Positions 1 to 9,080 of a stretch of DNA of 64,000 nt are shown in pieces (the first letter of the stretch is position 1; the number at the start of each line of letters is the position of its first letter). The notes under the pieces are model-generated. The model made no database searches, was not told the DNA's origin, and saw nothing but the letters and a program-made list of their open reading frames with translations. Origin of the DNA: Arthrobacter sp. KBS0703 (GTDB taxonomy: Bacteria; Actinomycetota; Actinomycetes; Actinomycetales; Micrococcaceae); contig NZ_MVDG02000001.1 in NCBI RefSeq assembly GCF_002008315.2, positions 4,340,001-4,404,000 on the forward strand. The letters are read 5' to 3'. A program made the position numbers and the translations under genes.

Positions 1-1673
1 TTCCGACGTCGACCGGATCACCTTCGACGGCTCCCTCCTGGACGCGCTGTCCATCCCCCATGTTCCGCAAGGGGAGTGGGGCGCCGTCGCCGTGGGCGTC
101 ATCTCCATCGCCCTGGTGGCCAGCGTCGAGTCGCTGCTCTCCGCCGTCGCCGTGGACAAGATGCACCACGGCGAGCGGACGGATTTCAACCGTGAACTCC
201 TCGGCCAGGGCGCCGCCAACGTGACATCCGGCCTGCTCGGCGGCCTGCCCGTCACCGGCGTGATCGTGCGCAGCGCGACGAACCTCGAAGCCGGGGCGCG
301 GACCCGCAAATCCGCCGTCCTCCACGGCATCTGGGTCCTGGTGTTCTCGCTGCTGCTCGCCGGGCTGATCCAGCTGGTTCCGGAGGCCGTGCTGGCGGGC
401 CTGCTCATCATTATCGGCCTGCGGCTGGTGAAGGTGGCCGACTTCAAGACCGCCCGGCTGACAGGTGACGTGACCGTCTATGCGCTGACACTTTTCACCG
501 TGGTCTTCGTTAACCTCCTGGCCGGCGTGCTGACCGGGCTGGGCCTGGCCGTGCTGCTGGTCCTCTGGCGCGTGGTCCGCGCCAGGATTCACGCAGAGCC
601 GCTGGGCGGATCCGACGGGCAGCGCTGGCGCGTGGTCATTGACGGCTCCTGCAGCTTCCTCTCGCTTCCCCGCCTCAGCAAGGTGCTGGCCTCGGTGCCG
701 CCGGCCTCGCGGGTGACCGTCGAACTGGACGTCGATTTCCTTGACCACCCGGTCCACGACACCCTGGATGCCTGGCGCCTCCGGCACGTGGGCAACGGCG
801 GCACTGTGGAGATTGAGGAAAGCGGCACCGCAAGGCTCCATGAGGCGCAGGCCGGCCCTCCCGTGCGGGGCAACTCACGCTCCGCGCTCCGCGGCGGGTT
901 TGCCCCCTGGCGCAGCTGGCAGGGCGACGGCGTGGCAGAAACCGCAGGCGCCGCGGGGGAGCGGATTCCGGCACCGGTGCGGTCGGTGCTGAACGGCGTG
1001 GACAGCTACCACCGCCGCCACGCACACCTGCTGCGGCCACACGTCCAGGAACTGTCCACGTTCCAGGACCGGACACCTTGTTCATCACCTGCGCTGATTC
1101 CCGGCTCGTGCCGAACCTGATCACGAGCAGCGGTCCGGGGACCTGTTTACGGTGCGGAACGTGGGCAACGTGGTGGGAAGCGAAAGCCTTGACCCCTCCG
1201 TTGAAGCAGCCCTGGACTTCGCGCTCGACGAGCTGTCCATCAAATCGGTGGTCATCTGCGGGCATTCGGGCTGCGGCGCCTTGACCGCACTGCTGGCCGG
1301 GGCCGGCCCCGCCGAGGCGGCGGACCGCAGCCCCGTCGAAGCGTGGCTGGAGCACGGCCGGCCCAGCCTGGCGGCAGTCCGCGCCGCCACCCGGTGCAGG
1401 CAGCCGCGGCAGAGGCCGGCTACGGAGCCGTGGACCAGCTGGCCATGGTCAACGTGGCCGTCCAGCTGGAGCTGCTGCAGCGCCACGCCGGCCTCGCGAA
1501 GGCACTCCTTGCCGACCAGGTGCACGTCACCGGCCTGTTCTATGACATCGCCACGGCCCGGGTTCTGCAGATCACGCCCTCCGGGATCAGCCACCTGGAT
1601 CCGCTGCCGCGCAACGCCGACGCCGGTACCGGTGCCGAGCCCGACACTAAGGGCGGGGCGCCCCGTGTAGGAG
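1..1673 (+). CDS. SulP-family anion permease fused to beta-carbonic anhydrase, partial, three frameshifts
   Basis: The gene enters from the left edge. Its first part (to about 780) is the last SulP membrane helices, and the stretch around 640-840 looks like a STAS domain. The second part is a beta-class carbonic anhydrase: the zinc motif CADSRLVP is near 1090 and HSGCGAL near 1262. SulP-CA fusions are thought to couple bicarbonate or anion uptake to CO2 hydration at the membrane. The frame steps back by one base three times, at about 1069 (GACCGG, expected GACCCGG), 1137 (GGGG, expected GGGGG) and 1387 (GCCAC, expected GCCCAC); adding one base at each restores one continuous protein. The three single-base losses look like sequencing errors and not decay. 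The 3' end runs into an adapter at 1674, so the true C-terminus is not visible. Confidence 0.85.
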
Positions 1674-1711
1674 CTGTCTCTTATACACATCTAGATGTGT
1701 ATAAGAGACAG
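1674..1711. other. Nextera mosaic-end junction (adapter artefact)
   Basis: The 19-bp mosaic end CTGTCTCTTATACACATCT is followed directly by its reverse complement, forming a 38-bp palindrome. This equals the circularisation junction of Nextera mate-pair libraries. It lies just after the carbonic anhydrase domain and before unrelated sequence, so the two flanks may or may not be neighbours in the genome. Confidence 0.97.
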
Positions 1712-1892
1712 GTCGCGCGGCGGACGGCCCGCGGTATCTTGGCCGGGGCGGCGGGCTGCGTACTCCGGGAAATTTCCGGGTAGTTCCGGCCCGGAAAGAC
1801 GGGTAGCTGCCTCGCGTGACTTGAGCACGCGGCCGGCCGTTGAATGGTCCTGGCAGGCAACGATCCAGATCGGCGGCGGGGGGGGCAACACC

Positions 1893-2018
1893 ATGACCGG
1901 TTCAAGAGATCCGGCTGCGCCCGGCCAGCGGTTCACGGTGGCCGGTCCTGAAGCGGCCGGTCCTGCCGCGCCAGTTCCTGAAGCGTCCGGTCCTGCACCG
2001 TCCGGGAACGGGCCATGA
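1893..2018 (+). CDS. possible small Pro/Ala-rich protein coupled to the next gene
   Basis: This 41-codon frame begins with MTGSRDPAAPGQ after a G-rich stretch and ends in the TGA of an ATGA overlap with the next start at 2015, which would allow coupled translation. The second half (about 1930-2012) is made of short repeats of a GGTCCTGAAGC-like unit, giving an AGPEA/AGPAA pattern. I do not recognise a family. It could equally be non-coding leader, and 1712-1892 upstream holds nothing I can name. Confidence 0.3.
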   Translation: MTGSRDPAAPGQRFTVAGPEAAGPAAPVPEASGPAPSGNGP

Positions 2019-2464
2019 ACGCCGGGCTGGCATCGGTCGTGCAATTCGCGGGATCGCTGCCGGGTTCCATCCTGCTGACCCTGGGCCAAGCGCTCGTGGT
2101 CGTGTGCGCCTGCTTCGACATGGTCCGGGTGCTCTCCGTTCCCCGTTCACACCGCCGCTACCTGGCCAACACGGTGTTCAGGACCCTCGCACCGCCGTCG
2201 ATCCTGTTCACGGCCACCAACGTGCTGATCGCCGCGGCGCGCGGCGCCTGGCCCGACGTCACTGCCGGGATGTTCGTGCTGGTGGTCGTGACCTACCGCT
2301 GGCGCACCGACAATGACGAGGACAACTGGTGGAAGGGCAAGGGCAAGGCGCTGGGCCGGTGGATCCGGACGCGGGCCGCGCTCCCGCCCGTGATGTCGCC
2401 GGCCGCGGCCTACTCGCCGCCGTCAGTCGTTGAAGAGCCCCGCCAGGTCCTCGGCCGTCAGTGA
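2015..2464 (+). CDS. small multi-helix membrane protein, unknown function
   Basis: The 149-residue product has hydrophobic stretches near residues 10-35 and 55-95, then a charged and Pro-rich tail including a DNDEDNWWKGKGK segment. No family is recognised. The start gives a four-base overlap with the small frame before it. The last 42 bases overlap the 3' end of the opposite-strand helicase gene; given how often single bases are missing in this assembly, the tail may be read in a wrong frame and the true stop could lie slightly earlier. Confidence 0.6.
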   Translation: MNAGLASVVQFAGSLPGSILLTLGQALVVVCACFDMVRVLSVPRSHRRYLANTVFRTLAPPSILFTATNVLIAAARGAWPDVTAGMFVLVVVTYRWRTDNDEDNWWKGKGKALGRWIRTRAALPPVMSPAAAYSPPSVVEEPRQVLGRQ

Positions 2465-5400
2465 ACCGCCGGAGAGTGCATCGCCCTCCATGACGTCCGC
2501 GAAGAGCTGGGACTTCTTGGCCTTCAGGGCCATGACTTTTTCTTCGATGGTGTCCTTGGCGACCAGCCGGTAGACCATGACGTTCCGGGCCTGGCCGATC
2601 CTGTGCGTGCGGTCCACCGCCTGCGCCTCGGACGCCGGGTTCCACCACGGATCGAGCAGGAACACGTAGTCGGCCTCGGTCAGGTTCAGGCCGAAGCCGC
2701 CGGCCTTGAGGCTGATCAGGAACACCGGCGCCGCACCGTTCTTGAACTCGTTCACCACATCGGTGCGGTTCCGGGTGCTGCCGTCGAGGTAGCAGAACTC
2801 GATGTTCTCCTCCACGAGGCGCTCGCGGACCTTGCCCAGGAAGCCCGTGAACTGGCTGAAGATCAGCGCGCGGTGGCCCTCGGCCACCAGGTCTTCGAGC
2901 TGCTCGAACAGCACGTCCAGCTTGCTGGACCTGACCCCGCTCAGGGACTCGTCCACCAGCGAGGCGTCCAGGCTCAGCTGCCGGAGCAGGGTCAGCGACT
3001 GGAAGATGGTGAAGCGGTTCTTGTTGACGTCCTCGATCAGGCCCAGGATCTTCTGGCGCTCGCGCTGCAGGTGGGTCTGGTACACCTTCTGGTGCCGCGG
3101 GTTCAGCACCACTTCCAGGATCTGTTCCTGCTTGGGCGGCAGGTCATGGATGACCTGCTCCTTGGTGCGGCGCATCATGAGGGGACGGACCCGACGGCGG
3201 AGCTTGTCCAGCTGCCCCTTGTCACCGTTCTTCTCCACCGGCTTTTGGTAATACTCGGCGAACCGCTTGGGGCTCGCGAACAGGCCCGGGGCCACAATCG
3301 AGGTCAGCGCCCAGAATTCCATGAGGTTGTTTTCCAGCGGCGTTCCCGTGATGGCCAGCTTGAAGCCGGCCGGCAGCTTCCGGGCGCACTGGTAAGCCTT
3401 GGACTGGTGGTTCTTCACGAACTGGGCCTCGTCCAGGACCAGTCCGGCCCAGTGCCGTGAGGCGTAGGCGTCGTAGTCGATCCGGAACAGCGCGTACGAC
3501 GTGATGACCACGTCCGCGCCCGCCATCGCCTCGGCGGCGTCGGTCCCGCTTTTCGCAAACGTCTCGCCGATCGCACGCACCGTCAGTCCGGGCGCGAAGC
3601 GGGCGGCTTCCGCCTCCCAGTTGCCCACAACGCTCGTGGGGGCCACCACCAGGAAGGGAGTGCCGCCGTCGGGCGCTGCACCCCCGCCGGCGACGGACGG
3701 CGCCCCGTCAACCGGCGGAGTCCCGTCAACCGGAGGGTGCTCCTTTGCGGCGCACATCAGGGCCAGCGCCTGCACGGTCTTGCCCAGGCCCATGTCGTCC
3801 GCGAGCACGCCGCCGAGCCCGTGCCGGTACAGGAAGCTCAGCCAGTTGTAGCCCTCCAGCTGGTACGGCCGCAGTTCCGCGTTCAGGGTGGCCGGCAGCG
3901 GCAGGCCGTTCACGCCGCCTTCCAGCAGTCCGCCCACCGCCTCGCGCCACGCTGCGGCCTGCTCGTCCACTATCCCCAGCTGCGCCAGCTCGTCCCACAG
4001 GCCGGCCTGGAAGCGGCTGATCTGCAGCGGGGCGTCCTTGTTGTCCTGCAGCTCGCGGGCCTCGTCGATCAGGGCGCGCAGCTGGTGCAGTTCCGGCAGG
4101 TCCAGCGAGAAGTACGCGCCGCTGGGAAGCAGCATGCGCGTCTGGCCCGCTGCCAGGGCGGAGAACAGCGCCGCGAAGGACACCGGCTGGCCCTCGAGGG
4201 TGATCACGATGCCGAGGTCGAACCAGTCCCGCTGGTCGGTCGCCTTCGTCGAAATCGCCACCACCGGGGCCTCGTCGGCCTCGCGGTAGTCCGCGATGTC
4301 GCCGGAGGTGTCCACGTCGACGCCGGGGGTGTCCCGGAGGCGGGGGAGGACCTCCTCGGTGAACGCAAGGGTGTCCAGTCCGCTGAGTTCGGACGTGGCC
4401 GCGAGCCGCGGCGTGCCCCAGCCGCCGCTGGCCGATTCGCCGAGCTTCGGCACCACGTCCCACGGCTGGCCCACCGCCTCCAGGATCCGCGCCTCGGCGG
4501 GATCGTCGCGGTAGCCGTGATCGCCAGGGTGGCGCCACAGCGGCTGCGCGGTGACGAGGTTTCCAGATGTGTAATGCCATTCCCAGTGCAGCCGGACGCG
4601 GTGGTCCGCTCCGTAGTTGGCCAGCAGCGACAGCTTGGGCACGGCCAGGGTGGGCAGCTCCACCGATTCGTCGGCAGCAGTGACCCGGGCGGTCTGCTTG
4701 AGCTTGGGGTAGAAGCCGGTGAGGAAGCGGCCCTCGTCCCGCGCCGGGATATGCAGCGTGCTCCCCGCCGTCACGAACGTCAGGAGCTCCTCGCTGAGCC
4801 CGCTTTCCAGCGGGGCCAGCGTGATCACGGTGTCGGCGGCGACCCCCGGCAGCGCATCCCCGCCGGAGGTGAGGAAGATGCCGTGCGCCGGGCGTCCGAT
4901 GGTACCCACCGAGGCCGGATCCACTTCCGCCCCTCCAACGCTGATGGTGGGCGCGAGTTCCAGCCCGCCGCCGTCGGGCGCGGTGCTGCCGAAACGGCCC
5001 AGACTCAGGCCCACGGCGGCGGGATCGTCCGCGACCCGGACCGGCTCCTGCCCGCGGCTGTGGACCAAGGCGACGCCGATTTTCCTGGCCTCGGCCAGCA
5101 GGCTCCACAGGTTCTTGCCGGCGAACGTGTTCATGCCCAGCCAGAGCGCGGACGACAAGTGTGCCCTGTTCGCGGCGGCGGTGTGCGCGGCGAGGAAGGC
5201 CTGCATCCATTCCACATGGGCCTCGTTGCACTCACGGCGGAAATTCAGGTAGCTCAGGGTGTTCCAGGAGACGTCGCCGCGGATCCACTTGCCTTTGGCG
5301 CCCATGATCACGGGCCTGGCCTTGAGCTGGCGGACGCTGCGGAGGGGGTCCCTGCGCCCCGTGTAGGAGAAGTGCGGGGCGGGTTCCTCCACCTCGAACT

Positions 5401-5857
5401 GCAGGGCCAGCGGGATGCCGCCGGTGGACGGGGTGATGCCGGGCTGCGAAATCAGCGGGCTCAGGGCCTGTTCCCAGTCCGCGAGCTCGGGCTGCAGCGG
5501 CTCGCGGGACAGCCGTGACACCTCGGACGGGGCCAGCAGTTTTACCCGGATTGCCGGGTTGTCCTCGGCGGCGAACAGCAGCGCCGCCACATGTTTGCAG
5601 TCCTTGCGGACAGGGCAGCTGCACACGCCCACCGTGCAGCTCCAGCCGCCGGCCTTCCGGACCAGCTTGGCGGTGGTCGAATACGGCACGTCTGATCCGC
5701 CGCGCACCTTGCCCAGCATCAGGCCGGTGGCGGCGTCGAAGGAAATCCCGGAGACGCGGCTGCCCATGGCATACGCGAGCCCGGCCGCAAGGGAGCGGTC
5801 GTTGATCGCGGGGGTCTGGATTGCCAGTGCCGCACTCTCGTCCGGTTGGGATGGCAT
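2423..5857 (-). CDS. SWIM zinc-finger SNF2/Rad54-family helicase
   Basis: This is a 1144-residue Swi2/Snf2 ATPase of the bacterial HepA-like type, presumed to remodel nucleic acid-protein complexes using ATP. A SWIM finger is visible at residues C79, C81, C87 and H89. A long middle region precedes the ATPase core: Walker A DDMGLGKT near residue 690, a LVLDEAQ box II, LTGTPLEN (read as AITGTPLENN), and the C-terminal helicase motif HRIGQ near residue 1085. It is transcribed alone, divergently from the DMP19-like gene with 178 bases between starts. The product ends LAGLFND, a usual end for this family, so I trust this stop over the overlapping frame on the other strand. Confidence 0.92.
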   Translation of the reverse strand: MPSQPDESAALAIQTPAINDRSLAAGLAYAMGSRVSGISFDAATGLMLGKVRGGSDVPYSTTAKLVRKAGGWSCTVGVCSCPVRKDCKHVAALLFAAEDNPAIRVKLLAPSEVSRLSREPLQPELADWEQALSPLISQPGITPSTGGIPLALQFEVEEPAPHFSYTGRRDPLRSVRQLKARPVIMGAKGKWIRGDVSWNTLSYLNFRRECNEAHVEWMQAFLAAHTAAANRAHLSSALWLGMNTFAGKNLWSLLAEARKIGVALVHSRGQEPVRVADDPAAVGLSLGRFGSTAPDGGGLELAPTISVGGAEVDPASVGTIGRPAHGIFLTSGGDALPGVAADTVITLAPLESGLSEELLTFVTAGSTLHIPARDEGRFLTGFYPKLKQTARVTAADESVELPTLAVPKLSLLANYGADHRVRLHWEWHYTSGNLVTAQPLWRHPGDHGYRDDPAEARILEAVGQPWDVVPKLGESASGGWGTPRLAATSELSGLDTLAFTEEVLPRLRDTPGVDVDTSGDIADYREADEAPVVAISTKATDQRDWFDLGIVITLEGQPVSFAALFSALAAGQTRMLLPSGAYFSLDLPELHQLRALIDEARELQDNKDAPLQISRFQAGLWDELAQLGIVDEQAAAWREAVGGLLEGGVNGLPLPATLNAELRPYQLEGYNWLSFLYRHGLGGVLADDMGLGKTVQALALMCAAKEHPPVDGTPPVDGAPSVAGGGAAPDGGTPFLVVAPTSVVGNWEAEAARFAPGLTVRAIGETFAKSGTDAAEAMAGADVVITSYALFRIDYDAYASRHWAGLVLDEAQFVKNHQSKAYQCARKLPAGFKLAITGTPLENNLMEFWALTSIVAPGLFASPKRFAEYYQKPVEKNGDKGQLDKLRRRVRPLMMRRTKEQVIHDLPPKQEQILEVVLNPRHQKVYQTHLQRERQKILGLIEDVNKNRFTIFQSLTLLRQLSLDASLVDESLSGVRSSKLDVLFEQLEDLVAEGHRALIFSQFTGFLGKVRERLVEENIEFCYLDGSTRNRTDVVNEFKNGAAPVFLISLKAGGFGLNLTEADYVFLLDPWWNPASEAQAVDRTHRIGQARNVMVYRLVAKDTIEEKVMALKAKKSQLFADVMEGDALSGGSLTAEDLAGLFND

Positions 5858-6035
5858 GGTGCGCGCTACTTTCAGCAGGTCAAAAATCTGCAGGTTATCT
5901 GATCCATCTTAGTCAGCCGGCAGGGGCCCTGAAACTTCGCCTGACGTTCACCTGCCTCTCAACCCGCGGGCGGAGGCGGCGCGTACGTTGAAAGGGTCCT
6001 GAGCACCACCGGCTTTTCAGCAGTAAGGAATTCCC

Positions 6036-6887
6036 ATGACTTCCAGCGAATACCCAGTCGTTCTGACCGTCGACGGCGCCAACGCCGGCAACGAGGAGGT
6101 TGTTGACGCCAACGTGACCGTGGTGAACACCATGTACCAGGAGCTGCTCAACTCCGAGGAGATCGCCCCCAACGCCCTGCGCAGCTTCTTTGTCGACTTC
6201 TACCTCGCCCAGTCGCTCGGCGGCGGGTTTGCGCAGTACGTGTTCACCGCACCGGAGCGCGAGGAAGTGGACGCCTACATCCGCGAAGGCCTCGAAGGGA
6301 TGGGCGCCGCCGCCCACCTGGAGCTTTTCGAACGTACCGTGGAGGCCTTTGAGTCCCTGTCGGAGGAGGAAGAGGAGATCTACCTGGACGGCGAGTCCGA
6401 CGGCGACGCCGAGCTCCCGGAGGCAGTGCAGGCGATGGAAGACCTCGACGCCGAATTCGAGTCGCTGCTCGAAACCGAGGACATCATCGCGCTCAACGCG
6501 ACCTGGCTCCGGGCGCAGGAGGGCCTGCTGATCCTGAACGAGGACGAACTGACCGCCCACATCGCCAAGCGCGTCGCCCGGATCCCGGACCTCGAAGAAC
6601 GGCGCGCCGAAGCCGAGGAGGAGGCACTGGAGAACGCCCCGGAATTCGAGGTCATCATCCGTGAACTCTGCGACATCGCCGGCTATGAGCTGCAGAAAAT
6701 CACCATGGGCGACCCCAACTACGAGCACAACGGCGAGACGGTCCTGGCCTGGCACTTCAACACCGACCACGGCGACTTCATCATGCTCGAGGACGACGCC
6801 GAGGCGTTCATGCTGAACCCCCTGACCAAGGAAATCGTGGCCGCCGTGGAGTTCGAGGAGCTGGACGAGGACCTGGTGGACGCCTAG
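6036..6887 (+). CDS. acidic DMP19/DUF4375-like protein
   Basis: The 283-residue protein is strongly acidic, with runs of Glu and Asp near residues 110-120 and 190-200. Residues about 30-70 (NTMYQELLNSEEIAP, then SLGGGFAQYVF) resemble the DMP19/DUF4375 core, in which a helical region is followed by a GGF-type loop. The function of that family is not established. An AAGGA ribosome site lies upstream of the ATG. It is a single-gene unit, and its downstream terminator, if any, is lost in the adapter junction at 6909. Confidence 0.6.
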   Translation: MTSSEYPVVLTVDGANAGNEEVVDANVTVVNTMYQELLNSEEIAPNALRSFFVDFYLAQSLGGGFAQYVFTAPEREEVDAYIREGLEGMGAAAHLELFERTVEAFESLSEEEEEIYLDGESDGDAELPEAVQAMEDLDAEFESLLETEDIIALNATWLRAQEGLLILNEDELTAHIAKRVARIPDLEERRAEAEEEALENAPEFEVIIRELCDIAGYELQKITMGDPNYEHNGETVLAWHFNTDHGDFIMLEDDAEAFMLNPLTKEIVAAVEFEELDEDLVDA

Positions 6888-6908
6888 CGCCGGGCGGCAG
6901 GCCGGCGT

Positions 6909-6972
6909 CTGTCTCTTATACACATCTAGATGTGTATAAGAGACAGCCCGGCGGGATGTGTATAAGAGACAG
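6909..6972. other. double Nextera mosaic-end junction (adapter artefact)
   Basis: A full 38-bp head-to-head mosaic-end junction covers 6909-6946. After only eight bases a second partial mosaic end (GATGTGTATAAGAGACAG) covers 6955-6972. An eight-base genomic insert between two adapters cannot be a real locus and marks adapter concatenation at a contig end. The rest of 6973-7107 holds no gene I can see. Confidence 0.97.
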
Positions 6973-7125
6973 CCCCTGAGGGGGGGCCGCCGCGCGGGGT
7001 TAAAGGTTTCCGCAGGGTCGCCTCCCGATACTGGCATCCACATCGGGCCATGGACCTGATGTGCATCACCGACGGGCTGGGGTTCAGCCAGGTGAAGTCT
7101 GGGGCCTTTGGAGGGGAGCTTTTCC

Positions 7126-8874
7126 ATGAAATCTGCAAAAAATCGTCAGCGCTTGGCGGTCGCCATCACGGCCGGTGCGCTGGCCGCACTGGCCGTACCG
7201 ACCGTGGCTGTACCGGCGTTCGCCGTCGTCAACCCGGTGCCTGTCGCGCCGCACTCAATTATTGTTTTCCCGGTTCGGGACTTTGTCTCAGCAGACGGCT
7301 ACGCGGCCACTGACCGGCCCACCATCCAGGTGCTACGCGCCAACGCCGTCATCGGCACGGCATCCAACCTCACGCCGCAGGACGATCCCGGCACACCGGG
7401 CTTTGACGGGCTCGTGGAAGTGAACCACCCCGGCGGAGGATGCTGGGAAGGGGTCACCCCGGACATCCGCCCGGGTGACGTCGTGCGCGTTCTCACGGCG
7501 CCCGACGTCGGGGACCAGACTTCAACGGCCAACGTCACTGTCACGCAGCGGGCCACGAAGACCGCTGCCGGGACCGTAGTGATGAAGGGGACCGCAGTCG
7601 CCCCCGGCGGCGGGCAGATTCCCGTCGATCAGCTGGAGGCCAGGATCGTTGCGGGCAACCAATCGTTCGCCCTTAACGGGAAGCGGACACTCCGCGCCAG
7701 CTCTGCCGTCGGCGGCGACGGCACCCTCGCCTATGACGGTCCGGGCCTCACTTCCTGGACGGCAACGTGGACCGGGCTGACCGGCGTCGGCGCTGACGGT
7801 GTTTCCGACGCAGACAGGGCATCGAACCCGACAAACTCGCAAAGCCGAAGCCTGTGGCTCGGCGCCGATCCTGCGGCCGGCACCGAGATCACGATCTACG
7901 AAGACGGCGAGATCGCCGGCCCGTCGGCACCGTGCACCGCGCCGCTTGCCAAGGGTCCGTCCGTTCCTGACCTGACCGCCGTCTCGGACACGGGCAGTTC
8001 CACCACGGACAACGTCACGCGCAGCACCACGCCCACCTTCACCGGAGCCGCGGCGCTGCCTGATGCCACCACCGTGAACCTCTACATAGATGGCATCGCC
8101 AGCGGAAGCGCGGCAGTAGCCGCAAACGGCAGCTACTCGGTCACGTCCAACAGGGCCTTGGCCAACGGGCAGCACACTGTCACCGCCGGTGAAGTTGCGG
8201 CCGGTGGAACGGAGACCATGTCCGCGGCGGGCCTCACGGTCACGGTCGATACCGTGGCGCCGGTCCTCACCTCGAAGGTCCCCGCTGCCGGTTTCCAGGG
8301 AGCCAGCCAGTCCACCAACGTCCTGGCAACCTTCAACGAGCCGATCGCCGGCCTGAGCACGTCGTCGTACACGCTGAAGAACTCCGGCGGGGCAACCCTC
8401 GCGGCCGCCGTCAGCTGGAACGCGGCCACCCGGGTCGCCACACTGAATCCGGCTGCGAATTTCGCCGCCGATGCTCGGTACACGGCGAGCCTCACGGCCG
8501 GAATCAGGGATCTCGCCGGGAACACGCTGGTCCCGACCTCCTTTGCCTTCACCACGGGCCCGCGCCCGGTGGTAACCGCGAAGTCGCCGGCAGCCAACGC
8601 GACGGGGGTCAGCCGCACGGCCAACGTCACGGTGACCTTCAGTGAGAGTGTCACCGGTGTAGCCAACGGCACCTTCGCCCTCCGCAACGCCGCAACGGGG
8701 GCGCTTGTGAGCTACGCCGTCAGCTACAACGCCACCACCCGGGTGGCAACGCTGAACCCGAACGTGACATTGGCGGCCAACACGAGGTACACGGCCACGG
8801 TTTCCGCGAGCATCAAGGATGCGGGAGGCAACCCTCTCAGCGGACAGTCCTGGAGCTTCACCACAGGAGGGTAG
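7126..8874 (+). CDS. secreted Ig-like (SbsA/Big_5 type) surface protein
   Basis: The 582-residue product starts with a clear signal peptide: MKSAKNRQR, a hydrophobic core, and AFA at about residue 34. The N-terminal third is unfamiliar. An Ig-like module covers about residues 285-380, followed by two tandem SbsA-like Ig domains at about 385-480 and 485-580, each ending FAFTTG or WSFTTG. Such domains form stalks or adhesion modules on exported proteins. No catalytic domain or cell-wall sorting signal is visible, so it is probably released or loosely attached. ATG at 7126 is preferred over an upstream TTG because GGAGGGGAG sits just before it. A strong hairpin follows the stop. Confidence 0.75.
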   Translation: MKSAKNRQRLAVAITAGALAALAVPTVAVPAFAVVNPVPVAPHSIIVFPVRDFVSADGYAATDRPTIQVLRANAVIGTASNLTPQDDPGTPGFDGLVEVNHPGGGCWEGVTPDIRPGDVVRVLTAPDVGDQTSTANVTVTQRATKTAAGTVVMKGTAVAPGGGQIPVDQLEARIVAGNQSFALNGKRTLRASSAVGGDGTLAYDGPGLTSWTATWTGLTGVGADGVSDADRASNPTNSQSRSLWLGADPAAGTEITIYEDGEIAGPSAPCTAPLAKGPSVPDLTAVSDTGSSTTDNVTRSTTPTFTGAAALPDATTVNLYIDGIASGSAAVAANGSYSVTSNRALANGQHTVTAGEVAAGGTETMSAAGLTVTVDTVAPVLTSKVPAAGFQGASQSTNVLATFNEPIAGLSTSSYTLKNSGGATLAAAVSWNAATRVATLNPAANFAADARYTASLTAGIRDLAGNTLVPTSFAFTTGPRPVVTAKSPAANATGVSRTANVTVTFSESVTGVANGTFALRNAATGALVSYAVSYNATTRVATLNPNVTLAANTRYTATVSASIKDAGGNPLSGQSWSFTTGG

Positions 8875-8886
8875 TACATCGAGACA

Positions 8887-8925
8887 TCCGGCCCGGCGCC
8901 GCCCGAGAGGCAGCGCCGGGCCGGA
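8887..8925 (+). terminator. GC-rich hairpin after the Ig-like protein gene
   Basis: A 13-bp perfect stem (TCCGGCCCGGCGC with its complement at 8913-8925) encloses a 13-base loop, starting 12 bases after the stop. There is no U-tract, as is common for actinobacterial terminators. Confidence 0.65.
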
Positions 8926-8964
8926 CCCATGTCCGCGAGCCGTGGAGCTGACGATGTCCCCGCT

Positions 8965-8983
8965 GGTTGAGCCTGTCGAAACC
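8965..8983. repeat. GGTTGAGCCTGTCGAAACC short intergenic repeat
   Basis: This imperfect palindrome matches a motif that I recall as frequent between genes in Micrococcales. Only this copy was found in the window. Its role is unknown. Confidence 0.4.
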
Positions 8984-9011
8984 CGCGGACCGCATCTTCC
9001 CGAGGTGACGT

Positions 9012-9041
9012 TTGACACATGCAAAACGTTTTGTGTATGGT
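9012..9041 (+). promoter_or_regulatory. promoter of the LacI-GH32 sugar operon
   Basis: TTGACA at 9012-9017 and TATGGT at 9036-9041 are separated by 18 bases. Operator 1 lies inside the spacer, so repressor binding should block RNA polymerase. Confidence 0.7.
9022..9033. promoter_or_regulatory. LacI-type operator 1
   Basis: CAAAACGTTTTG is a perfect 12-bp palindrome with the central CG typical of LacI/GalR operators, placed between the -35 and -10 boxes. Confidence 0.75.
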
Positions 9042-9056
9042 ATTTCACATCAAGCT

Positions 9057-9068
9057 CAAAACGTTTTG
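9057..9068. promoter_or_regulatory. LacI-type operator 2
   Basis: The second exact copy of CAAAACGTTTTG is centred 35 bp from operator 1 and lies just before the ribosome site of the regulator gene, which suggests autoregulation by two bound dimers. Confidence 0.75.
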
Positions 9069-9080
9069 CAAAGGATGTCG

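Noticed and set aside
4561..4580. AGATGTGTA near 4565 as another mosaic-end fragment
   Set aside because: Only nine bases match and the helicase frame is intact, so it is native coding sequence.
3737..5518. Long open frame antisense to the SNF2 helicase (593 codons)
   Set aside because: High GC leaves long open antisense frames; the helicase motifs on the other strand settle the coding strand.
9012..9074. Upstream start of the LacI-type protein at 9012
   Set aside because: It would lie over the promoter and operators; the ATG at 9081 has a good ribosome site and begins at the HTH.
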